From: Planctomycetaceae bacterium
GTDB lineage: Bacteria > Planctomycetota > Planctomycetia > Pirellulales > Pirellulaceae
Direction: 5' to 3'
Assembly: GCA_002724245.1 (NCBI GenBank)
Contig: PBOG01000255.1
Location: 1-45,945 of the forward strand
DNA length: 45,945 bases
Shown: positions 34,886 through 44,178 of the stretch, piece by piece
Layout: each line of letters begins with the position of its first letter
Position numbering within the stretch: the first letter of the stretch is position 1
The notes under the pieces: model-generated
Seen by the model: the letters and a program-made list of their open reading frames with translations, nothing else
Told to the model about the DNA's origin: nothing
Database searches by the model: none
Translations under genes and position numbers: made by a program

Positions 34886-35142
34886 GGCGACCCCAGAATT
34901 CGTAGCGCATGACGAGAGCGCGGAGAATCATATCGAGACTGGCGAATCGTGAAAATGCGAACCTGACGCCCGCAAACTTATCTCAGCACACCCGAACCCC
35001 CTATCCCCCCCCAATCATAACGCCGTTGCAAATCCAGTTTTCCAATCGCTGGCGATGGCTTCAACCGTGACTTACAATCGTTGCCAAAATGACGCCATAA
35101 CCGACCCCGGTTTCTTTCAGGTCTTACAGGGAGTCCTATACG

Positions 35143-36237
35143 ATGCGCGCTGCTTTGACTGTCGGATTCTGTATGCTCTTCGCCGGCATTAGCCTGGCGG
35201 ATGAAACTTCACAAGACGATGCCAATACAACGGCCGTCGAGATTCCCAGCCCTGCGGAAAGTTCCATCGTATCGGCTGATGCCAAACTGGAACTGTTGTT
35301 CACGCGCACCGCTGACATCGAGGGAGGATTGACGGAAGGACCTGCCGTCGCCCCTGACGGCAGCATCTACTTTTCTGACATCCCCTTCGGTGCAGACCAC
35401 GGAATGATCTTACGGTTTGATCCCGCCACCAAAGCAACGACGGTATTTGCAAAGAATAGCCACAAGTCCAACGGCTTGATCTTCAACCGCGGTGGCCAGC
35501 TACTGGCCTGCGAAGGTTCCGATGAGGGAGGTCGCGCTGTGACCCGCTGGGACGTAGAGGCGGGAAAGCGGACCGTGGTGACCGACCAATTTGATGGCAA
35601 AAAGTACAACGCACCCAACGACCTGTGCCTCGATCGACGTGGACGCATCTACTTTACAGACCCACGTTACCTGGGCGAGGAGCCACGGGAACTGGAACAC
35701 CGAGCGGTCTATCGAATCAATCGGACCGGCCGGATCGTCGAAATAACGCGGGCCGTATCCAAACCGAATGGGATCGCGTTAAGCCCCGATGGCCGCACCT
35801 TGTACGTTGCAGACCACGACAACGGTACCGACAAAATCGATCCCACACAGCCACCGCCCAAGCAGGGTGCCATGAAAATCCATGCCTTCACAATGGGTCT
35901 CCTGGGCCGGGCCCGAAACCACCGCGTTCTCATCGATTTCAAAGAAAAAAAGGGCTGCGATGGAATGTGTGTTGACGCCAATGGCAACATCTATCTGACG
36001 ATCCGGGATGCGGGTCGCCCCGGCGTCATGGTCCTCAATCCTGCGGGCGAAGAAGTCGGGTTCATCCCCACCGGACCTGCGGGCCAGTCCGCGGAAGACC
36101 CCGACAATCCACCCGTTGGCTTGCCCAGTAACGTTGAGTTTGGCATCGGTGAAGAGCAGCAGACACTCTACATCACGGTTGACACCAGCCTCTATCGAAT
36201 TGCGCTGAAGGCGCGCGGATTCCACGTTCAGTATTAG
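35143..36237 (+). CDS. Secreted SMP-30/gluconolactonase-like protein
   Basis: The 364-aa protein has a signal peptide (LTVGFCMLFAGISLAD) followed by a six-bladed SMP-30/gluconolactonase propeller. The metal-ligand positions of the family are visible: Glu in GGLTEGPAVAPDG, Asn in YNAPNDLCLDRRG, Asn in SKPNGIALSPDG and Asp in TLYVADHDNG. SMP-30 proteins hydrolyse sugar lactones. An exported form is frequent in planctomycetes, sometimes fused or linked to sugar dehydrogenases; none is adjacent here. A hairpin lies 8 bp past the stop. Confidence 0.9.
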   Translation: MRAALTVGFCMLFAGISLADETSQDDANTTAVEIPSPAESSIVSADAKLELLFTRTADIEGGLTEGPAVAPDGSIYFSDIPFGADHGMILRFDPATKATTVFAKNSHKSNGLIFNRGGQLLACEGSDEGGRAVTRWDVEAGKRTVVTDQFDGKKYNAPNDLCLDRRGRIYFTDPRYLGEEPRELEHRAVYRINRTGRIVEITRAVSKPNGIALSPDGRTLYVADHDNGTDKIDPTQPPPKQGAMKIHAFTMGLLGRARNHRVLIDFKEKKGCDGMCVDANGNIYLTIRDAGRPGVMVLNPAGEEVGFIPTGPAGQSAEDPDNPPVGLPSNVEFGIGEEQQTLYITVDTSLYRIALKARGFHVQY

Positions 36238-36244
36238 GGGTGAC

Positions 36245-36272
36245 GTGTGGCCGGGGGGTGCCCAGGCCACGC
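36245..36272 (+). terminator. Hairpin after the SMP-30 gene
   Basis: An 8-bp GC-rich stem (gtgtggcc / ggccacgc, one G-U pair) with a 12-base loop lies just past the stop at 36237. It has no U-tract, so function is uncertain. Confidence 0.35.
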
Positions 36273-36333
36273 CGCAGACCGGACCTGGCAGTACGTAAAC
36301 AAGCCGTTGTCGGATTGTGCCGGCCAGAGATTT

Positions 36334-36600
36334 TCAGGCCAGCAAATCGAGGGCTGGCTTACCATCACTGGCGGCATGTGGCCGACCCAGGTTGTCGCGG
36401 ATCTGTGGTGCGCTGCAAATCCCGAACCGGTGCACGACCGTTGCTACCAGGTCATCTGGTGCAACGGGATCACCTGTGGGATGGGCGCCCAAGCGATCAC
36501 CGGCACCGTGGACATCACCAGCGCGAATACCGCCACGGACCAGGGCCTGCAACAGAGCACGTCGAGATGAATAATCCGAAAGTGTGCTGGACCCAGTCAT
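36334..36600 (-). pseudogene. C-terminal remnant of a DUF1501 gene
   Basis: The reverse-strand frame reads ALVRGGIRAGDVHGAGDRLG, AHPTGDPVAPDDLVATVVHR and then FGI ... QIRDNLGRPHAASDGKPALDLLA before a TGA. This is the order and spacing of the DUF1501 C-terminus (gene at 6526: GGGIKGGTRYGATDEIGHRA ... VHDLHATLLHLLGL). Only about the last 75 residues remain; the other 400 or so and the Tat signal are missing, and the first residues (MTGSSTLSDYSS) do not fit the family. The normal GID(P) after the His-x-x-G strand is GICSAP, suggesting drift. I read it as a decayed fragment, probably left by a deletion next to glpK. Recognition is by eye. Confidence 0.6.
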
Positions 36601-36642
36601 AATGCGTTATGGTGGAACTCGCCAGAATCACCGTCAACAAAA

Positions 36643-38139
36643 TTACAATTCCGTTTCCCAAGCCAGGCAGCGTTCCACTGCACGTTGCCAGCGTGCCAGA
36701 GCACGCTGGTTGACCGAACCGGTGCCGGCGGGCTGGAAGTCACGGTCAAGCACCCAGTTTTTCTCCACATCCGCCTGGTCCTGCCAGTAACCGACCGCCA
36801 ACCCGGCGAGGTAGGCGGCACCTAAGGCAGTGGTTTCGGCAACGACAGGTCGGCGAACCGTAGCGCCCAGTAAATCCGCCTGGAACTGCATGAGACCGTC
36901 ATTGACCGCGGCGCCTCCATCGACTTTCAGTTCCGTCAAGTCGATCCCCGCATCTTCACGCATGGCTTCCAGGAGATCGTGGGACTGGAACGCAATTGCC
37001 TCCAGCGCGGCCCGCGCTACGTGCCCCGCAGTCGTTCCGCGTGTAATACCGAGAATCCCACCGCGCGCCGCAGGATCCCAGTGCGGCGCACCCAATCCCA
37101 CGAAGGCCGGTACGACCACCACACCTTCTGAATCCTCAACCGAAGCAGCCAGTGCCTCGACCGCCCCCGAATGCTCAATGAGTCCCAGACCATCCCGCAA
37201 CCACTGTACAACAGCACCACCGATGAAGACCGAACCCTCCAGGCAGTAGACAATCTCGTCTCGCAATCCCCATCCGATCGTCGTCAGCAGTTGATTTTCA
37301 GACTGAACTGGTTGCGATCCCGTATTCAGCAACAAGAAACATCCAGTACCGTAGGTGTTCTTGGCACTACCCGCAGCAAAACAGGCCTGCCCAAAGGTGG
37401 CTGCCTGCTGGTCACCTGCACAACCGGCAATCGGAATTGCTTCACCTAACCACTGTGGATCGGTCCGGCCATAGACCTCACTGGAAGGCGCAACTTGAGG
37501 CAGCATCGCGCGGGGAATATCAAGGATTTTCAGCAGTTCGTCATCCCAATCCAGACTGTGGATGTTGTAGATCAGGGTTCGGCTGGCGTTGCTGTAATCA
37601 GTGACATGCAACTTCCCGCCGCTCAGCCGCCAGATCAAAAATGTATCAACCGTCCCGAACAAGATCTCACCACGTTCGGCGCGTTGTCTGAGCCCCGCGT
37701 GTTGATCGAGCAAATACTTGATCTTGGTTCCGGAAAAATACGCATCCAAGACAAGACCCGTTCTTTCACGAAACACAGAAGCCAGGCCATCTGCTTTAAG
37801 TTGCTCGCAAATGCCAGCCGTCACGCGACTCTGCCAGACAATCGCACGGCCTACAGGTTGGCCCGTGTCCCGATCCCACAGAAGTGTCGTTTCACGCTGA
37901 TTGGCGATTCCAATCGCCGCAATCTCTGCTGCGGATACAGACCCCTGGGCGAGCGCTTCTCGCGCAACCGCCAGCTGGGAAGACCAGATGTCATGGGGAT
38001 CGTGCTCGACATGTCCTGGCGCAGGCAGGTGCTGCTTGAATTCACGCTGGGCGGAACTCAGTACACTGCCGTCCCGGGTAAAGACGATAGCACGGCTGGA
38101 AGTCGTTCCCTGGTCAAGTGCGAGAATGTACTTTGTCAT
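36643..38139 (-). CDS. glpK: Glycerol kinase
   Basis: The 498-aa cytoplasmic enzyme phosphorylates glycerol with ATP to glycerol-3-phosphate. It has the FGGY-family ATPase fold, opening [18 protein letters not shown] (phosphate-1 loop). Further family parts are [79 protein letters not shown] and [22 protein letters not shown]. Length is typical (E. coli 502). No glpF transporter or glpD dehydrogenase is next to it. Confidence 0.96.
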   Translation of the reverse strand: MTKYILALDQGTTSSRAIVFTRDGSVLSSAQREFKQHLPAPGHVEHDPHDIWSSQLAVAREALAQGSVSAAEIAAIGIANQRETTLLWDRDTGQPVGRAIVWQSRVTAGICEQLKADGLASVFRERTGLVLDAYFSGTKIKYLLDQHAGLRQRAERGEILFGTVDTFLIWRLSGGKLHVTDYSNASRTLIYNIHSLDWDDELLKILDIPRAMLPQVAPSSEVYGRTDPQWLGEAIPIAGCAGDQQAATFGQACFAAGSAKNTYGTGCFLLLNTGSQPVQSENQLLTTIGWGLRDEIVYCLEGSVFIGGAVVQWLRDGLGLIEHSGAVEALAASVEDSEGVVVVPAFVGLGAPHWDPAARGGILGITRGTTAGHVARAALEAIAFQSHDLLEAMREDAGIDLTELKVDGGAAVNDGLMQFQADLLGATVRRPVVAETTALGAAYLAGLAVGYWQDQADVEKNWVLDRDFQPAGTGSVNQRALARWQRAVERCLAWETEL

Positions 38140-38326
38140 GCCTTACCCATACAGAAGAAGTGAATGCTACAAAACATGCTCCTTGATTATCGGATCGGTC
38201 TGAACGAAAAAGCAACACGACTGGAGGCACTCGCAGAATGCCTGGCGGCGGACTGACCGCAGTTCGCCGCGCGAACGACACTGGTTTCCTGTATGATGAT
38301 GCCATTGGCCATAAAATAGCGAGAAA

Positions 38327-39094
38327 ATGACGCACTCCAAACTTGACGCCGGAGCGCAGAAGCCGCGACGTGGCGTGCTGCCTTACATTCTGTTGGCAGC
38401 CATACTGGCCGTCGGCGGGTATCTGGCCAGCGGAGACAAGACGTGGACACTGGAATCCTGGCTACAACGGGAAGAGCAGTTGCGTCAATTGCACGCGGAC
38501 CGGCCGCTGGCTGTCTACGGAACTGCTTTTTTGCTCTATGTTGCCGTCACGGCATGTTCCCTGCCATTCGCCACAGTGCTGTCCTGCAGTTACGCCTGGC
38601 TACTCGGATTTGTACCGGCACTAATCCTGGTCAGTTTCGCTTCAACGAGCGGGGCCACGATCGCTTTCCTGCTCTGTCGGTACCTGATCGGTGAACCGCT
38701 GCAGCGACGATTCTCCCACCGACTGGCAGGATTCAATCGTGCGCTGGCACGCGACGGCGCATGGTACCTGCTGACCCTGCGGCTGACGGCTGTGGTGCCC
38801 TTCTTCGTCGTCAACGCCGTTATGGGCCTGACGCGGATTCGCATCATGACATTCTGGTGGGTCAGCCAGCTGGGCATGCTTCCCGGAACCTGCCTCTATA
38901 TCTACGCCGGATCGTCCATGCCCCATCTGGATCAGCTCGCCCAACAGGGTGTCCGAGGTGTTATCACGCCACGAGTCTTCCTAGCCCTGGTTCTACTGGG
39001 CGTATTTCCGCTGGTCGTCAAGAAGTCACTCGATCTTGTCAACCGCCAGGCGCGGGCAAAGGGCAGGGCTGATGAAACGCGCGGTCCGCGCTGA
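38327..39094 (+). CDS. TVP38/TMEM64 (DedA-superfamily) membrane protein
   Basis: The 255-aa protein has about five to six hydrophobic segments and the SNARE-associated/DedA-like core: CSLPFATVLSCSYAWLLGFVPALILVSFASTSGATIAFLLCRYL, then LRLTAVVPFFVVNAVMGLTRIRIMTFWWVSQLGMLPGT with the conserved Arg/Pro-Phe stretch. The family is implicated in lipid scrambling or proton-linked transport at the inner membrane. The ATG at 38327 follows a weak purine stretch. It is divergent from glpK and convergent with ndk. Confidence 0.88.
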   Translation: MTHSKLDAGAQKPRRGVLPYILLAAILAVGGYLASGDKTWTLESWLQREEQLRQLHADRPLAVYGTAFLLYVAVTACSLPFATVLSCSYAWLLGFVPALILVSFASTSGATIAFLLCRYLIGEPLQRRFSHRLAGFNRALARDGAWYLLTLRLTAVVPFFVVNAVMGLTRIRIMTFWWVSQLGMLPGTCLYIYAGSSMPHLDQLAQQGVRGVITPRVFLALVLLGVFPLVVKKSLDLVNRQARAKGRADETRGPR

Positions 39095-39151
39095 GTCGCA
39101 CTTCAAAACGTGCCAACACAGGGACCGGCAAGAGTCCATCACCAATCCAGG

Positions 39152-39613
39152 CTAGGCTTCGTCGCCAGCTTTCAGCCAAGGTATCAGGGTCGGTTCATAG
39201 CTGCAGATTTCTTCCGGCCGAAAATAGAGTCCAATCTCCCGCTGGGCAGCTTCAGCCCCGTCGGAAGCATGCACCAGATTCATCTGTCGGCTACTGCTCA
39301 GATCACCCCGAATCGTGCCCGCAGCCGCCTTGAGTCCGCTCGTGGCACCGACCATTTCACGAATCACACCGATCACTTCAAGCCCCTCAACCACCATGGC
39401 GACCACCGGTGCACCGGTGATAAAAGCCTCCAAGCCGGGATAAAATGGCTTGTCAACATGTTCGGCGTAATGTTCCCTGGCCAGATCCGGCGTCACATGC
39501 ATCATTTTCATCGCCAGGATATTGAGACCTTTTTCTTCGAAGCGACGGATCACCGCTCCCATCAAGCGTCGTTGCACACAATCGGGTTTCAGTAAAACGA
39601 GCGTACGTTCCAT
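39152..39613 (-). CDS. ndk: Nucleoside diphosphate kinase
   Basis: The 153-aa enzyme moves the gamma-phosphate of ATP to nucleoside diphosphates. The N-terminus RTLVLLKPDCVQRRLMG is typical, and the phosphorylated His is H115 in NLVHASDG. The Gly-Thr-Ile-Arg-Gly-Asp segment (GTIRGDLSSSRQMNLVHAS) and EIGLYFRPEEI complete the fold. GGAGAG about 11 bp before the ATG at 39613 supports this start over the open frame to 39700. It follows bioB on the same strand by about 150 bp. Confidence 0.96.
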   Translation of the reverse strand: MERTLVLLKPDCVQRRLMGAVIRRFEEKGLNILAMKMMHVTPDLAREHYAEHVDKPFYPGLEAFITGAPVVAMVVEGLEVIGVIREMVGATSGLKAAAGTIRGDLSSSRQMNLVHASDGAEAAQREIGLYFRPEEICSYEPTLIPWLKAGDEA

Positions 39614-39767
39614 AACTTGCTGGCTCTCCAAGTGAAATACAATGCATTGCGTTTCCGCACCACGGCGAACTGAGTCACATAACCCGATCGCATCAAGCAC
39701 TCGTCCGTTTTGTAACGCAAGACAGAACCCAACAGAGCGTCCCCTGTATCATTCCGTCCATGCGGCG

Positions 39768-40871
39768 CTACTGTCCAGCAGACACTTCAGTCTCCTGCGT
39801 GTCCGTATTCTCGCAGCGACCGCTACCGTCCATCGATTGCGAGGCGATCGGCTGATCGACACGTGTTACTTCAAACCCCATCTCTTTAATCATCTTGTAA
39901 TCTGCCTCGGGGATCTGGCCACGCGTCGTCAAATAGTCGCCGACAAAAATCGAGTTCGCCGCGTACAGCCCCAAAGATTGCAAACTTCCCAGATGCAATT
40001 CCCGGCCACCAGCAATCCGCAATTCGCATGCTGGATTTGCATATCGAAACATGGCCAGTGTCTTCAGACAATAACGAGGATTCAGTCGCTGCTGACCCGC
40101 CAGCGGTGTACCCTCAATCGGAATCAAGAAGTTAAGGGGAATAGAATCAACCGACAGTTCCCGCAAATTCAGTGCCATGGCAACCACGTCCTGATCCGCT
40201 TCCCCCATGCCAATGATTCCACCGCTGCACACCTCCATACCCGCGTCGCGAACATGGCCTAGCGTTTCGAGCCGATCCTGATAGCCATGCGTCGTACAGA
40301 TTTCGTCGTAGTACTGTTCACTGGTGTTGAGATTATGGTTAACACGATCGACTCCACAGGCCTTCAAACGTTGCGCCTGTTCCCCCGTCAGCAGACCCAA
40401 ACACGCGCAAATATTCAGATCAAATTGCCGTTTGATCTCGGGCACAATCGACTCCACTGCTTCAATCTCGCGATCACTTGGACCACGCGCTGAAATCACA
40501 ATACAGTACGTTTTCGACTGCCGTTCATAAGCTTCGCGAGCACCTGCCAGTAACCGTTCACGGTCCAGCAGGTTGTATCGTGGAATTTCAGAGTTGGCGA
40601 TTTTTGACTGGGAACAATAGCTGCAATCTTCCGGGCACAAACCACTCTTGGCATTCATCAGAAAATAGAGCTGGACCGATTTGCCAAAGAAATGCCGACG
40701 GATCCGAAATGCCCCGGCCAAAACCTCCAGCAACTGGTCATCTGGAGACTGCAATATGGTCAGCGCTTGGTCCTCGGTCAGTCGCTCGCCGGCAAGTATC
40801 TGCCCGGCAAGCTCCTGGTAGTCGAGTAGACCAGAATCATTCAATGCGGACTGTTCGTGTATCAGTGACAT
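39768..40871 (-). CDS. bioB: Biotin synthase
   Basis: The 367-aa radical-SAM enzyme inserts sulfur into dethiobiotin in the last step of biotin synthesis. The [4Fe-4S]/SAM motif C79-x3-C83-x2-C86 is in SGLCPEDCSYCSQS. Other family parts are YCIVISARGPSDREIE, CACLGLLTGEQAQRLKACGV, NHNLNTSEQYYDEICTTH, GMEVCSGGIIGMGE, SIPLNFLIPIEGTPL and LRIAGGRELHLGSLQ, whose Arg and Cys residues bind the [2Fe-2S] cluster. The C-terminus extends past the usual end with a Ser/Thr/Glu-rich tail. No other bio gene is adjacent. Confidence 0.95.
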   Translation of the reverse strand: MSLIHEQSALNDSGLLDYQELAGQILAGERLTEDQALTILQSPDDQLLEVLAGAFRIRRHFFGKSVQLYFLMNAKSGLCPEDCSYCSQSKIANSEIPRYNLLDRERLLAGAREAYERQSKTYCIVISARGPSDREIEAVESIVPEIKRQFDLNICACLGLLTGEQAQRLKACGVDRVNHNLNTSEQYYDEICTTHGYQDRLETLGHVRDAGMEVCSGGIIGMGEADQDVVAMALNLRELSVDSIPLNFLIPIEGTPLAGQQRLNPRYCLKTLAMFRYANPACELRIAGGRELHLGSLQSLGLYAANSIFVGDYLTTRGQIPEADYKMIKEMGFEVTRVDQPIASQSMDGSGRCENTDTQETEVSAGQ

Positions 40872-41011
40872 GGGTTACCCGGGCACACCAAGGACGAAAA
40901 AAACAACGTTTCCATGACTGCTCTGTACGTTGCTACTGTTGGCAGACATGTCGCCAGGAGTCAGAATGATAACAGGGCGGTGTCCGACTCGTCGATGCCG
41001 CATGGAGCAGA

Positions 41012-41602
41012 TTGTGTAGGGAACTTCTTTCAGGCAGTTCACTCTTGGCACAACACCTCATTCTGGTCGGCGCACTGGGACATGTAGGTCGTTTCGCGTC
41101 CAGCGATGCGACACGCTATCCTCGCGGTACGCGCGTGGTCTGTCGTACTACACGTGGCCTGGAAATAGGCCGGGTGCTGTCCCCTGAAGAATCCGGATCC
41201 GTCTCGGTGGACGGTAGCATATTGCGACGAGTGGGAATCGAAGATGATCTGATCCTGGCGCGTCTGCAACAAAGTCAAACCGAGGCCTACGAGGCCTGCG
41301 TCGAATTACTCGCAGCGCGAGGCCAGGATGTTGTCCTGATGGATGTCGAACATCTGTTTGACGGTCAATCGCTCTATTTTTATTTCCTCGGTAAAGTGCC
41401 TCCCGAGGTCGAAGCGCTGACTGAAGAGCTGGCCCAAACTTATGCCGCCCAAGTGCGTTTTGAACAGTTTTCCGAATTACTCACCCACGGCTGTGGACCC
41501 GGCTGTGGAACGGAAGAGGCGAGTGGTGGCTGTCAAGAGAATGGTTGTTCCACATGCGCGATGCGGGGCGCCTGTCAAACAGCAACTCCTGCCCCGACCT
41601 GA
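41012..41602 (+). CDS. PSP1/RicT-like protein with Cys-rich tail
   Basis: The roughly 196-aa protein has the PSP1 C-terminal domain found in RicT (YaaT): GALGHVGRFASSDATRYPRGTRVVCRTTRGLEIG and, in the second half, DVVLMDVEHLFDGQSLYFYFLG. RicT partners RicA and RicF in a [4Fe-4S] complex that helps RNase Y-type mRNA processing in Bacillus. Here the tail holds six Cys in 30 residues (GCGPGCGT ... GCSTCAMRGACQ), fit to bind a cluster or zinc. The start is uncertain: TTG at 41012 has GGAG 5 bp upstream and another TTG lies at 41045. It leads a plus-strand run with the zinc-ribbon/GYF and nfo genes. Confidence 0.85.
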   Translation: MCRELLSGSSLLAQHLILVGALGHVGRFASSDATRYPRGTRVVCRTTRGLEIGRVLSPEESGSVSVDGSILRRVGIEDDLILARLQQSQTEAYEACVELLAARGQDVVLMDVEHLFDGQSLYFYFLGKVPPEVEALTEELAQTYAAQVRFEQFSELLTHGCGPGCGTEEASGGCQENGCSTCAMRGACQTATPAPT

Positions 41603-41718
41603 TGGCGCGGATTCCAAACCGCCGCCACTGCGGTTACAGCGACGACCCGGACTCTCCATTGCCACCCAGGTATTTCCAACAGCCAGATTGGTCCAGGTCG
41701 ACACGGGTGTGAATTCAC

Positions 41719-42408
41719 ATGGTCCTGAAAATCCGCTGCCCCGGTTGCGGCTACACGCTGCGTTTCGTCGACGAGCAGGCGGGGCAAGTGGTTCGTTGCT
41801 TCAACTGCGAAACTGAATCGAGACTCCCCACCCAGTCGACAGACGAGCGGAAAGACAATCGTATTGATGAAACGTCAATCCCGATAGCAATCGCAGACGC
41901 CTGGTACTTGCGGAATCCTGCGGGCGAACAGTACGGCCCGGTACCCAAGTCGCAAATCGTGGAGTGGGCCAACGAAAGACGGATCGATGACACCTTCGAA
42001 ATTCGCCAGGCGGAAGGCAAGTGGCAACCCGCCGGCCAGCTGTTTGACGCGTTATCCCAAAAGGAAACACGGGGCCGCAGCCGTCAACAGGCTCAACAGC
42101 ACCCAGAACGAGATGCTGAAAACACAACCGAGGACACGTTAACCGCGGCAGATGATTATCTGAAACCCCATCACGGTGAAGTCGTACTTGCCTTGGCAAT
42201 TCTGGGATTGCTTTGCTGTGGCTGCGGCCTGCCCTTGAGTCTCATCGCAATGATCTGGGGTGCCATCCAGCTGCGCAATATCCAGGATGGCTCAGTCGAC
42301 CCTGCTGGAAAGCGCATGCTCGTGGCAGGGACTCTGCTGGGGCTATTCTCCTGCATCGCGGTCGGACTGTGCCTGACCTACCTCCTGTTTCAACTCCTCG
42401 TCGGATAA
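41719..42408 (+). CDS. Zinc-ribbon, GYF-domain membrane protein
   Basis: The 229-aa protein begins with a zinc ribbon (KIRCPGCGYTLRFVDEQAG ... VRCFNCETES), then a GYF_2-like domain (AWYLRNPAGEQYGPVPKSQI ... GKWQPAGQLFDAL) at about residues 60-110. After a charged linker come two hydrophobic segments (VVLALAILGLLCCGCGLPL, MLVAGTLLGLFSCIAVGL) like the DUF4190 helices. Ribbon and GYF domain should face the cytoplasm. This combination recurs in planctomycete proteins of unknown role. The ribbon resembles those of the protein at 45548. Confidence 0.85.
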   Translation: MVLKIRCPGCGYTLRFVDEQAGQVVRCFNCETESRLPTQSTDERKDNRIDETSIPIAIADAWYLRNPAGEQYGPVPKSQIVEWANERRIDDTFEIRQAEGKWQPAGQLFDALSQKETRGRSRQQAQQHPERDAENTTEDTLTAADDYLKPHHGEVVLALAILGLLCCGCGLPLSLIAMIWGAIQLRNIQDGSVDPAGKRMLVAGTLLGLFSCIAVGLCLTYLLFQLLVG

Positions 42409-42503
42409 ACTCGACCCGTAACACAAGCGGCCTCTGGCGTTACTGACGTTCGGAATCCTCGTATTGCTGGTATTCCCTCTGTCCCCTCTTGCAGGACGTA
42501 TCC

Positions 42504-43376
42504 ATGAACAAACGCACCCCTTTGCTTGGAGCGCACATGTCCATCGCCGGCGGGCTAGACAAATCGGTCCAGCGCGCTCGCCAGGCAACGTGCGATTGTG
42601 TCCAGATATTTACCAAGAACAACAATCAATGGCGGGCAAAGAAGCTCGGCGAGGAAGAAGCAGCGCGGTTTCAGTCGGCGCTGGAAGAAGAGAACATCAC
42701 AGCCCCGATCGCTCACACGTCGTACCTTATCAATCTAGCGAGCCCCGACGATACCTTGTGGAAAAAGTCGATTGACGCGTTTGTGGAGGAATTACTGCGC
42801 ATCGAACAACTGAACGTACCTTTTCTGGTTCAGCACCCGGGTGCCTTTACCACTTCCTCCGAAGAAGCCGGACTCCAGCGTATCGTCGAAGCGCTCGACG
42901 AAGCGATCCGCCAGACTGCCGACCTGAAGGCTGGCTGCTTACTGGAAAACACAGCAGGACAGGGAAGCAATCTAGGCTGGAAGTTTGAACACCTGGCCTG
43001 GATTCTGGACCACGTGGAAAACCCGGATCGCTTTGGGATTTGTATCGATACCTGCCACGCCTATGCTGCCGGGTATCCGCTGGACACCCGAAAAGAATAT
43101 CTCGCCACAATCCGGCAGCTCAATCAAACGATCGGCACCAGTTCCATCAAGGCATTTCATCTAAACGATAGCAAACGTGAGTTTGGATCACGTGTGGACC
43201 GACACGATCACATCGGACAAGGACATCTCGGTCTGGAACCGTTTCGGCACCTGCTCAACGACCGTCGCTTCCGTAGCGTCCCGATGTACCTAGAGACACC
43301 TAAAGGCACCGATCCCGACACCGGAGCCGATTGGGACCAAATGAACCTCGACACCCTTCGCGCATTGGTAGAGTAA
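42504..43376 (+). CDS. nfo: Endonuclease IV (AP endonuclease)
   Basis: The 290-aa enzyme cuts DNA at abasic sites for base excision repair, using three zinc ions. All family motifs are present: LLGAHMSIAGGL, VQIFTKNNNQWRA, LLENTAGQGSNLGW, FGICIDTCHAYAAGYPL, KAFHLNDSKREFGSRVDRHD, HIGQGHLG and MYLETPKGTDPD. These include the nine metal ligands (His, Glu and Asp residues). ATG at 42504 follows AGGAC; an in-frame ATG at 42489 would add five residues. Downstream it converges with the cyclophilin gene. Confidence 0.96.
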   Translation: MNKRTPLLGAHMSIAGGLDKSVQRARQATCDCVQIFTKNNNQWRAKKLGEEEAARFQSALEEENITAPIAHTSYLINLASPDDTLWKKSIDAFVEELLRIEQLNVPFLVQHPGAFTTSSEEAGLQRIVEALDEAIRQTADLKAGCLLENTAGQGSNLGWKFEHLAWILDHVENPDRFGICIDTCHAYAAGYPLDTRKEYLATIRQLNQTIGTSSIKAFHLNDSKREFGSRVDRHDHIGQGHLGLEPFRHLLNDRRFRSVPMYLETPKGTDPDTGADWDQMNLDTLRALVE

Positions 43377-43413
43377 CGTTGTAGTCGCTGAGATAGAGCT
43401 CAACGTCCCCCGC

Positions 43414-43431
43414 GGCCCACTAACGTGGGCC
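43414..43431. terminator. Hairpin over the cyclophilin stop codon
   Basis: A perfect 7-bp stem (ggcccac / gtgggcc) with a 4-base loop (taac) lies in the convergent gap and covers the last codons and stop of the cyclophilin gene at 43420. No U-tract; tentative. Confidence 0.4.
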
Positions 43432-44178
43432 CACCTGCTCGATGGCGAGAATCACGACCGGTTCTGTCGGAATCCGGGCGCCACCTTCGACACCCGTCTG
43501 TGGCTTGGCTGGTAACGCTGCAATCTTGTCGGCAATCTCAAGCCCTTCGATAACTTTGCCAAACACGCAGTAACCATTCAATCTGCCATCCTCAGTCTGC
43601 GCGTAATCGAGGTGATCATTACTCGCCAGGTTGATGAAAAACTCCGATGTAGCACTGTGTTCATAATCCGCAAGACGGGCCATCGCCAGTGTGCCACGAC
43701 GATTCGACAAACCGTTGTTCGCTTCATTAAGAATGCCTCGCTCGGCAATCTCGGCACTGGTCAATTTCGGCTTCATGCCAGAGAGGTACGCACCTCCCAT
43801 GATCATGCTCTGAGGTTCTACGTGATGGATGATCGTATTGGCATACCAACCACGCTCGACATAGTTGACAAGAAAATTCTCTGTGGTTCGCGGCGCTTTT
43901 TCACGGTCAAGTCGAACGCGAATGTTCCCCAGAGAGGTACGAATCACAATTTCCGGATGAAGATTGAGGCTGGGTCGAGTGGGAGATTCAGTCGTTGCTT
44001 CTTCTGCTTTGAGATGCACCGGAGCGACAACGCCACTGCTAGCTGCTTCTGTAACCTCTGCTGGCGAGGTAGCTCGCAAGTTCGCTACGGGTGGGGAAAC
44101 CGATCCGGACCCATCTCCACACCCGCTGCAGAGAACAACCAGGCAACCCAGCATGGCGACGAATAGACCGCTGCGCAT
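43420..44178 (-). CDS. Lipoprotein cyclophilin-type peptidyl-prolyl isomerase
   Basis: The 252-aa protein has a lipoprotein signal (LVVLCSGC, Cys at about 20), an exported linker, and a cyclophilin domain from about residue 78: IVIRTSLGNIRVRLDREKAPRTTENFL, GTLAMARLADYEHSATSEFFINL and NGYCVFGKVIEGLEIADKIA. Cyclophilins carry a catalytic Arg in FHR; here the strand reads NTIIHHVEPQSMIMGG, with His in place of Arg and Ile in place of Phe. SATSEFFIN keeps Phe-Phe but has Glu for Gln. Isomerase activity may be low, so a chaperone or scaffold role is possible. Confidence 0.87.
   Translation of the reverse strand: MRSGLFVAMLGCLVVLCSGCGDGSGSVSPPVANLRATSPAEVTEAASSGVVAPVHLKAEEATTESPTRPSLNLHPEIVIRTSLGNIRVRLDREKAPRTTENFLVNYVERGWYANTIIHHVEPQSMIMGGAYLSGMKPKLTSAEIAERGILNEANNGLSNRRGTLAMARLADYEHSATSEFFINLASNDHLDYAQTEDGRLNGYCVFGKVIEGLEIADKIAALPAKPQTGVEGGARIPTEPVVILAIEQVGPR

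Noticed and set aside
36247-36570. 107-codon Cys-rich forward frame
   Set aside because: The opposite strand reads as a DUF1501 C-terminus across the same bases, which explains the open frame better. No signal peptide or good ribosome site.
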